DNA from: Puniceicoccales bacterium
Lineage (GTDB): Bacteria > Verrucomicrobiota > Verrucomicrobiia > Opitutales > UBA953
Assembly: GCA_031289285.1 (NCBI GenBank)
Contig: JAITPT010000071.1
Coordinates: forward strand, 1 to 11,334
Reading direction: 5' to 3'
DNA length: 11,334 bases
Position numbers and translations under genes: made by a program. A model generated the notes under the pieces. It saw only the letters and a program-made list of their open reading frames with translations, did no database searches and was not told the origin of the DNA. This document shows positions 6,793-11,334 of this stretch, piece after piece (the stretch's first letter is position 1; the number at the start of each line of letters is the position of its first letter).

Positions 6793-7986
6793 ATGAGCGA
6801 AACCACCACAAATGTTCTTTCCACTTGGGCGCGAAATGTTGCGCCGTCGCCGACTTTGGCTGTTGACGCCAAGGCAAAAGCTCTCAAAGCCGCTGGCAAG
6901 GATGTCTGCAGCTTTGGCACTGGCGAACCGGATTTCGACACGCCGGAGTTTGTGAAAGAGGCCGCCGCAAAGGCGCTCGCCGAGGGGCAGACGAAATACA
7001 CGCCCACGCCGGGAATTCCCGCGCTGCGGAAGGCAATCGCCGAGAGTTACAATGCGCAGGGGTTCGCAATTTCCGCAGAACAGGTCGTCGTTTCGCCCGG
7101 CGGAAAAATGTCCTGTTACCTCGCAATCCTCGCAACGGTCAGCCCCGGCGACGAGGTGATTATCCCCGCGCCTTACTGGGTGAGTTACCCCGAAATGGTG
7201 AAGCTCGCGGGCGGCGTGCCGAAGTTTGTGACGTCAACCGACGCGGACGGTTTCAAAATCACGCCGGAAAAATTGCGTGCGGCACTGACCCCGCGCTCGA
7301 AGTTGCTCATACTCAATTCGCCCTCCAATCCGACGGGTGCTATCTACTCCGAGGTCGAGCTTCGTGCGCTCACTGCCGCCGCGCTCGATGCGGGTTTGCT
7401 CATTCTCTCCGACGAGATTTACGAGCACTTGGTCTATGATGGGCGATGTTCGTTTCACCCCGCGTTGTTTTCAACAGAGGCAGCGGAGCGGGTCATCACG
7501 GCTTCGGGTTTTGCAAAAACTTACTCGATGACGGGCTGGCGGCTGGGGACGACTGTGGCGTCGCCAAAAATCGCCGCCGCCATTGCGGATTTGCAAAGTC
7601 AGACGACGTCGAATGTGACGACGTTCGCGCAATACGGGGCGTTGGCGGTGTATCAACAACCGGAGGCAGCGCGGGCGGCACTCGCAGAGATGCTGGGGCA
7701 TTTCGACCGACGGCGGCAAAAGTTGCTCGCGGCGTTGAACGCGATTCAGGGGATGTCGTGCCACCGTTCGCAGGGGGCGTTTTACCTGTTTCCGAATATC
7801 GCGGCGTTCGGGTTAAGCTCGGCGGAATTTTGCGGGAGACTGCTCGAAGAGGAGCTTGTCGCAGCGGTGCCCGGCTCGGCTTTCGGGTCCGAGGGATATT
7901 TGCGGCTCAGCTACGCGACCGCCGACGAGACAATCGAAAAAGGCGCAGCGCGGTTGGCGGAGTTTTGCAGAAGATTGCGCGGGTGA
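6793..7986 (+). CDS. Pyridoxal-phosphate class I aminotransferase (aspartate aminotransferase, Ib-like)
   Basis: A 397-aa fold-type I PLP enzyme that moves amino groups between an amino acid, probably aspartate, and 2-oxoglutarate in the cytosol. Family Ib landmarks are clear: FGTGEPDFDTP at 41-51, TKYTPTPGIPALR at 67-79, SPGGK at 101-105, NSPSNPTG at 175-182 with Asn179, SDEIYEHLVYDG at 206-217 with Asp207, the PLP-binding Lys242 in SGFAKTYSMTGWRLG, and the substrate carboxylate-binding Arg371 in LRLSYA. Length and motif spacing fit the family. I chose the ATG at 6793; a TTG at 6775 would add six residues without support. No Shine-Dalgarno is evident. It diverges from the L,D-transpeptidase gene and converges on rlmD with 88 bp between stops and no obvious terminator. 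Exact substrate preference (aspartate, prephenate or another acid) cannot be read from sequence. Confidence 0.94.
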   Translation: MSETTTNVLSTWARNVAPSPTLAVDAKAKALKAAGKDVCSFGTGEPDFDTPEFVKEAAAKALAEGQTKYTPTPGIPALRKAIAESYNAQGFAISAEQVVVSPGGKMSCYLAILATVSPGDEVIIPAPYWVSYPEMVKLAGGVPKFVTSTDADGFKITPEKLRAALTPRSKLLILNSPSNPTGAIYSEVELRALTAAALDAGLLILSDEIYEHLVYDGRCSFHPALFSTEAAERVITASGFAKTYSMTGWRLGTTVASPKIAAAIADLQSQTTSNVTTFAQYGALAVYQQPEAARAALAEMLGHFDRRRQKLLAALNAIQGMSCHRSQGAFYLFPNIAAFGLSSAEFCGRLLEEELVAAVPGSAFGSEGYLRLSYATADETIEKGAARLAEFCRRLRG

Positions 7987-8074
7987 AGCGGCGAAAGAGC
8001 GACGTGCGCAACGGCGCGGCGGGCAGCGACAACGGCGAGGGGGACAATGGCGAAGGAGTTCTGCGGCGAAGGGG

Positions 8075-9421
8075 TCAGCGGCGGAGGGTGACGATGTTTT
8101 CGATGTGGCGAGTCTGCGGGAAAAGGTCGAAGGGCTGGACGTCGGCGACGGTGTAGCCGACTGCGAGGAGTGTTTTGAGGTCGCGCATTTGCGTGTCCGG
8201 CGCACAGGAAACATAGACGATGCGGCGTGGGCGGAACGCGGCGAGTTGCTCGAGAAACACGGCGTCGCTGCCGCGGCGAGGTGGGTCCATGAGCACGGCG
8301 GTTTCGTCGGGCGGCGTAGCGATTTTGGCGAAAATGCGCTCGGCACTTCCGGCGAGAAAACGGCAGTTGGAGATGCTGTTGGCGGCAGCGTTTTCGGCGG
8401 CGTTGCGAACCGCGTCGGCGTTGACCTCAATGCCGAGCACGTGCTCAAAGTGCCGCGCACCTGCGAGCGCGAACAAGCCGGAGCCACAATAGGTATCTAT
8501 GAGGAAACGGCAACCGTCGCCAAGTGCCTGTTTGACGGCGTAGTCAGCGAAGAGCGGCAAAATAAAAGGGTTGTTTTGAAAGAAATCACCAGCCGGAAAA
8601 CGCAGTCGCAAAGACGGCGCGGCGGCGGGAACGGGCACTGGTGAGGCAGGGGAAGTGGCGGGGGTGGGAGAAATGGGAGAGGTGGGGGGAGGGGAGGGAA
8701 GGAAGGGCGCGGAAATCTGCACAAGCTCGACTGCGGCGCTTCGCGGGTCGGTGACGACGCCTTCGGCGGTGTCGCGAAGGAGGAGAGTGGCACCGCGTTT
8801 GTAACGGGTGCGGTTGGCAAACACACCGGCGCGGATGCTCGGAAGCGAGGCGTTGATTGACTCTGTGGCAATCGGGCATTGCGGCACATCCACAACGCGC
8901 CCGCGCTGGTTTGCGGCGAGAAAACCGATGGGGAACGGCGAGCCATCGGGCGGCGGCGTCTGGAAATGCGGAGTGATTTTCGAGCGGTAGTGGTATTCGC
9001 GTGGCGAGCCTGTGCAGGGGTTCACGGGGGCGTCGGCGATACCCGCGAGGCGCTGAAAAAGCTCGGCGACGAGGCGCGTTTTCCAAGCGAGTTGCGCGGG
9101 GTAGGCGAGGTTCTGGTATTGGCAGCCGCCGCAGGTGCCAAACAGTGGGCAGTGCGGTTCGGCGCGATTTGGCGAAGGGCGCAGGACACGCACAAAATCT
9201 GCACGGGAAAAGTTGGCGGCGTTGTGCCACACTCGCGCCAGCACGCGCTCGTCTGGCAGTGCGAACGGCACCATCACAACCCAACCGTCCACGCGCCCCA
9301 AACCGTCGCCAAGATTGGTGAGCGTGGTGATTTCGACTTCGATTTCCTTGTGGTAATCGAATGGTGTCGGATTGAACTTTTTCGGAACTTTGCGAAAACC
9401 TTCTTCGGGATGAGCGGGCAT
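8075..9421 (-). CDS. rlmD: 23S rRNA (uracil-5-)-methyltransferase, RlmD/RumA family
   Basis: A SAM-dependent RNA m5U methyltransferase; the E. coli member methylates U1939 of 23S rRNA. The 448-aa protein has an N-terminal TRAM RNA-binding domain at about 24-82. Four cysteines fit the 4Fe-4S site: Cys91, Cys97 and Cys100 in CPLFGTCGGC plus Cys182. The methyltransferase domain has FFQNNP at 280-285, the SAM loop DTYCGSGLF at 309-317, DPPRRG at 379-384, nucleophile Cys406 in YVSCAP, and Glu441 near the end in RHIENIV. An unusual Pro/Ser/Thr-rich linker at about 240-267 lies between the central and catalytic parts. Start: ATG 9421, preceded by AGGAG only two bases away; ATG 9439 or GTG 9442 are alternatives. 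Paralogues that act on other uracils (RlmC, TrmA) lack this exact set or differ in length. It may be transcribed alone. Confidence 0.92.
   Translation of the reverse strand: MPAHPEEGFRKVPKKFNPTPFDYHKEIEVEITTLTNLGDGLGRVDGWVVMVPFALPDERVLARVWHNAANFSRADFVRVLRPSPNRAEPHCPLFGTCGGCQYQNLAYPAQLAWKTRLVAELFQRLAGIADAPVNPCTGSPREYHYRSKITPHFQTPPPDGSPFPIGFLAANQRGRVVDVPQCPIATESINASLPSIRAGVFANRTRYKRGATLLLRDTAEGVVTDPRSAAVELVQISAPFLPSPPPTSPISPTPATSPASPVPVPAAAPSLRLRFPAGDFFQNNPFILPLFADYAVKQALGDGCRFLIDTYCGSGLFALAGARHFEHVLGIEVNADAVRNAAENAAANSISNCRFLAGSAERIFAKIATPPDETAVLMDPPRRGSDAVFLEQLAAFRPRRIVYVSCAPDTQMRDLKTLLAVGYTVADVQPFDLFPQTRHIENIVTLRR
8649..8707 (+). other. G-run tract (possible G-quadruplex) inside rlmD
   Basis: The plus strand has runs GGGG, GGGGG, GGG, GGG, GGGGGG, GGGG, GGG and GGG; those at 8660-8698 are separated by loops of 1, 6, 6, 1 and 1 bases. 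This satisfies the usual G-quadruplex pattern. The plus strand is the template for rlmD, and the tract encodes the Pro/Ser-rich linker. Confidence 0.6.
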
Positions 9422-9484
9422 GTCTCCTGTAAAACACATCACCGCCCCAAAGTCCGCCTCAATTTTTCCAAGGGCAACTTTTTT

Positions 9485-9499
9485 CGGGGTCTGTCCCCG
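9485..9499 (+). repeat. REP-like hairpin 1 (CGGGGTCTGTCCCCG)
   Basis: Five-bp stem with the TCTGT loop, preceded by TTTTTT. It lies just upstream of rlmD, in the orientation shared by most copies. Confidence 0.8.
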
Positions 9500-9512
9500 T
9501 TTTATCTATTCA

Positions 9513-9525
9513 GGGGTCGGTCCCC
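9513..9525 (+). repeat. REP-like hairpin 2 (GGGGTCGGTCCCC)
   Basis: Loop variant TCGGT; preceded by TTCA and followed by three CCCAATGT-like decamers ending at about 9550. Confidence 0.7.
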
Positions 9526-9650
9526 AATGTCGCCCAATGTCCCCCAATTTTGTTCGTTCAAAGACGAGAAGCGTTTTTTTGAAACTGCCATCGTCCGCTT
9601 TTGCGCACTCAAAAAGGATGCAAAAGTGGCATTTTGAGAGCGGGCATTTT

Positions 9651-9661
9651 GGGGCGGTCCC
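9651..9661 (+). repeat. Degenerate REP-like hairpin
   Basis: GGGGCGGTCCC pairs over only three bases (GGG/CCC). It lies nine bases before the next intact copy and looks like a decayed member. Confidence 0.45.
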
Positions 9662-9669
9662 ATTTTTTC

Positions 9670-9682
9670 GGGGTCTGTCCCC
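9670..9682 (+). repeat. REP-like hairpin 3 (GGGGTCTGTCCCC)
   Basis: Exact core, preceded by TTTTTTC. A 15-bp palindrome, TCTATCG-T-CGATAGA (9685-9699), follows two bases later. Confidence 0.8.
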
Positions 9683-9789
9683 AATCTATCGTCGATAGAG
9701 AAAGTCAACGAGCCAAGAGAGGATTTCACGTTTGCCAACCTCAATACACAAAGAACGAAACAGGGCACGATATTCGATTACACCTTTTC

Positions 9790-9834
9790 GGGGTCTGTCC
9801 CCATTCTTTGCAGGGTCTGTCCCCATTCTTTGCA
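9790..9834 (+). repeat. REP-like hairpins 4 and 5 in a 22-bp tandem duplication
   Basis: The 22-mer starting GGGTCTGTCCCC and ending ATTCTTTGCA is present twice back to back (9791-9812 and 9813-9834). The first core has TTTTC in front; the second has replaced it with TTTGCA, so the duplication copied the hairpin plus its 3' flank. Confidence 0.8.
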
Positions 9835-9842
9835 CTCCAAAA

Positions 9843-10214
9843 ATAGCATAGATACCCATTTTTATATTTTGTTGGTCTTTTCTGTTTTTTCTTTCTTTTT
9901 TACGCGATTTTGCGGCATTTCGGGCGGTGAGGATGCTTCCTGCTATCAACAACAAACTGCTAACGATGAGGCATATTCCGTTGACAATGGAGAGGACGCC
10001 GCTCTCAACGGACGCCAACCCGTTTGCGCTAATGCCCGTTTACGTAGTGATGTCGCCAACGGCGGCGCGTAACAGGCCGGAGGAGGCATAAAACAGGACG
10101 CTGCTGCAAGCGACCTTCGACGCGAGCGGCAGTATTGGTAGTTTCGCCACAAGAAAATCAAAGGGAGGAGGCACTCAACAAATTCGAGGCAGAGGAGATG
10201 CGTTTGCTTTTCAT
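9843..10214 (-). pseudogene. Possible decayed small membrane-protein gene
   Basis: On the minus strand an ATG at 10214 opens a basic start (MKSKRISSASNLL). After a frame change near 10165-10175 the frame reads through two hydrophobic stretches, roughly LVAKLPILPLASKVACSS and, after a TAA at 10040-10042, LSIVNGICLIVSSLLLIAGS, ending in a strongly basic tail (AAKSRKKERKNRK). Past 9843 the same frame runs into the REP-like hairpins and stops at 9686. The pattern fits a two-helix membrane protein broken by a frameshift and a stop, but no family is recognised and chance open frames cannot be excluded. Antisense frames here are also open in part. Confidence 0.3.
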
Positions 10215-10279
10215 GGGCAGAAATCCTGATGGCAAAAGCGCCCGAGTCAATGCCGTCTTATCTTTACACGTTCAAGACC

Positions 10280-11269
10280 TCATTTGCGCATAGTGAACAG
10301 GTCATCAGGCCAGTCCGTTTCCTTTTCGGAAGAAAGGGACACTGGCTTCACCATCCGTTTGCGGACATTCTTCCGGCAAAACTCGGCGCAGGCTTCCTCC
10401 ACAAAGGCTTTCCCACCGAAGGCCAGCCCCTTGGCAAGCCAATCTACGCGGAGACGTATCCGCTCTTGAACCGACAACTTCCCGCCTTCCGCTACCGTGC
10501 TTTTCAACGCGTCCTCGCTTATGCGGGCGGCTTGGGCATCGCCGCGTTTTGCGCTTGCGCCTTTGCCAAATAGAACAACGCGGTAAGTCTCGAGCATTTC
10601 CTTGTCGCTCAGATTGTCCGCGCTAACAGCGTATCGGAGGTTTTTCAACATCGTGCCCCCAACGGCCTCCGCTTCGGCGTAGCCGCAAAAGCGGTAGTCT
10701 TTCGGGTCTTGCGCGAGACCGACGCGGACAGGGTTCAGGTCAATATACGCAGCCACTGTCTCCATGCCAAAATGGCGGTCAGCCTGAACGAGTGTGCTCG
10801 AAAAGCGGTCGGCCCAGAGTGTGCCGTAACGCTTGTGGGTCTTGTTGTGCCACATCGAGTAGCGCTCCTTGAACTCCTTCATGAATGCCGACACATCACC
10901 CATGCGTTTCAGCAGTTGCTTACGGGCGGCTTCGGCACCCGCGCCGCCAGCTTTCAGCGTAGCTTCGAGCACGGCGATTTGGGTGATGTTAGCGGGAGTA
11001 GGCTTTGCGCGAATCAGTTTGAAACGGCGCAGCAGCTCCGCATCACTCACCTCGCAAGGTTCGGGCACCCGAACAAGCACATGGAAGTGGTTTGACATAA
11101 GCACGTATGTCACGACCTGCACACCGCAGAAGTCGGCGCATAGATGGAGCAACTCGCGCATCTTTTCTTTTTCGGTATCCCCGAAAAGTTTCTCTCCATT
11201 TACCACTCTCGAAATGCAGTGGTAGGCGGCGAGCGTTTGTTTGTATTTTAGACGTCTGGTTCTGGCCAT
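10280..11269 (-). CDS. REP-associated tyrosine transposase (Y1 / HUH family, IS200-like)
   Basis: A single-strand DNA transposase or endonuclease of the Y1 family. The HUH motif is HFH at 61-63 within YVLMSNHFHVLV, and the catalytic tyrosine is most likely Tyr175 in AAYIDLNPVRVGL, followed by the typical PKDYRFCGY. At 329 aa it is far longer than IS200 TnpA (about 150 aa); the extra length is a charged helical insert at about 95-150 and a C-terminal part after about 200, both seen in larger RAYT relatives. The ATG at 11269 (MARTRRLKYK) is preferred over a TTG at 11305. Motifs look intact, so the enzyme may be active. RAYT proteins are single-copy, not flanked by IS ends, and are associated with REP hairpins; here such hairpins lie on both sides. 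In those systems the protein is thought to cut or spread the hairpins. No accessory gene is adjacent. Confidence 0.92.
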   Translation of the reverse strand: MARTRRLKYKQTLAAYHCISRVVNGEKLFGDTEKEKMRELLHLCADFCGVQVVTYVLMSNHFHVLVRVPEPCEVSDAELLRRFKLIRAKPTPANITQIAVLEATLKAGGAGAEAARKQLLKRMGDVSAFMKEFKERYSMWHNKTHKRYGTLWADRFSSTLVQADRHFGMETVAAYIDLNPVRVGLAQDPKDYRFCGYAEAEAVGGTMLKNLRYAVSADNLSDKEMLETYRVVLFGKGASAKRGDAQAARISEDALKSTVAEGGKLSVQERIRLRVDWLAKGLAFGGKAFVEEACAEFCRKNVRKRMVKPVSLSSEKETDWPDDLFTMRK

Positions 11270-11313
11270 GCGCGCGAAGATGCCCCCGCTCCTATCTGCT
11301 GTCAATCCTCAAT

Positions 11314-11328
11314 CGGGGTCTGTCCCCG
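11314..11328 (-). repeat. REP-like hairpin 6, upstream of the transposase, inverted tail
   Basis: The core CGGGGTCTGTCCCCG lies 45 bp upstream of the transposase ATG. Its A6 tract is on the 3' side, so read on the minus strand it gives TTTTTTCGGGG, the same T-tail found 5' of copies 1 and 3. The tail is therefore inverted relative to the left-hand copies although the loop reads the same way. The window ends six bases later. Confidence 0.75.
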
Positions 11329-11334
11329 AAAAAA

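Larger units (their letters stand above)
9422..10279. other. Long intergenic region rich in REP-like hairpins
   Basis: About 860 bp without a convincing intact gene. It holds at least five GGGGTCTGTCCCC-type hairpins and one degenerate copy (9651-9661). Other structures are a 10-bp periodic CCCAATGT array at 9521-9550, a CTCAAAA...TGC/GCATTTTGAG hairpin with a 4-nt bulge at 9608-9638, a 15-bp palindrome at 9685-9699 and a possible gene remnant at 9843-10214. Base composition is visibly more AT-rich than the coding parts, notably at 9840-9910. Confidence 0.7.

Noticed and set aside
9502..9768. 88-codon minus-strand frame in the hairpin region
   Set aside because: It reads straight through several hairpins (GTDPEK-like peptides) and has no independent support.
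9485..9834. CRISPR array from the GGGGTCTGTCCCC hairpins
   Set aside because: Spacing is irregular, repeats are only 13-15 bp, and a RAYT transposase lies adjacent, which fits REP-like elements better.
9830..10072. 80-codon plus-strand frame
   Set aside because: Low-complexity hydrophobic start from a T-rich tract and no ribosome site; antisense to the more plausible remnant.

Overview
The window carries seven intact protein-coding genes, mostly bacterial housekeeping functions, with three repeat-rich non-coding stretches and one REP-associated transposase locus. Coding DNA is GC-rich and most starts lack a clear Shine-Dalgarno sequence. A diderm (Gram-negative type) bacterium is suggested by Lgt, a YafK/DpaA-type L,D-transpeptidase and an Fe-S RlmD. 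The long-form SerA, the large RAYT-type transposase and the GGGGTCTGTCCCC hairpins make Verrucomicrobiota my best guess, but this is inference only; no rRNA or tRNA is present to settle it.

Layout. (1) 1-502: two copies of a 165-bp hairpin-rich repeat (period 231), then a long inverted repeat that probably terminates transcription from both sides. (2) 503-5341, all minus strand: a secreted protein with an HEWLH zincin motif, lgt, a LysR-type regulator and serA, in transcription order, with gaps of 51, 116 and 85 bp. They could be a loose operon or separately promoted. (3) 5342-5860: non-coding; holds the leader of the HEWLH gene, evenly spaced AATAAAGTG motifs, and a 133-bp tandem repeat present 2.4 times. 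(4) 5861-7986: a minus-strand L,D-transpeptidase and a plus-strand class I aminotransferase, diverging from a 197-bp intergenic region that carries the palindrome TGTCGCGACA. (5) 8075-9421: rlmD on the minus strand, convergent with the aminotransferase, with an unusual Pro/Ser linker encoded by a G-run tract. (6) 9422-11334: non-coding DNA strewn with GGGGTCTGTCCCC hairpins, a possible decayed membrane-protein gene, and a minus-strand Y1 (HUH) transposase of the REP-associated type with another hairpin just upstream of it.

How the parts relate. SerA (serine biosynthesis) and the aminotransferase (amino-acid transamination) are metabolic; Lgt and the L,D-transpeptidase act on the cell envelope; RlmD modifies 23S rRNA. 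No defence system, CRISPR array or biosynthetic cluster is visible. The least explained material is the three different repeat families. The best candidate for an interacting system is the RAYT transposase with its hairpin elements.
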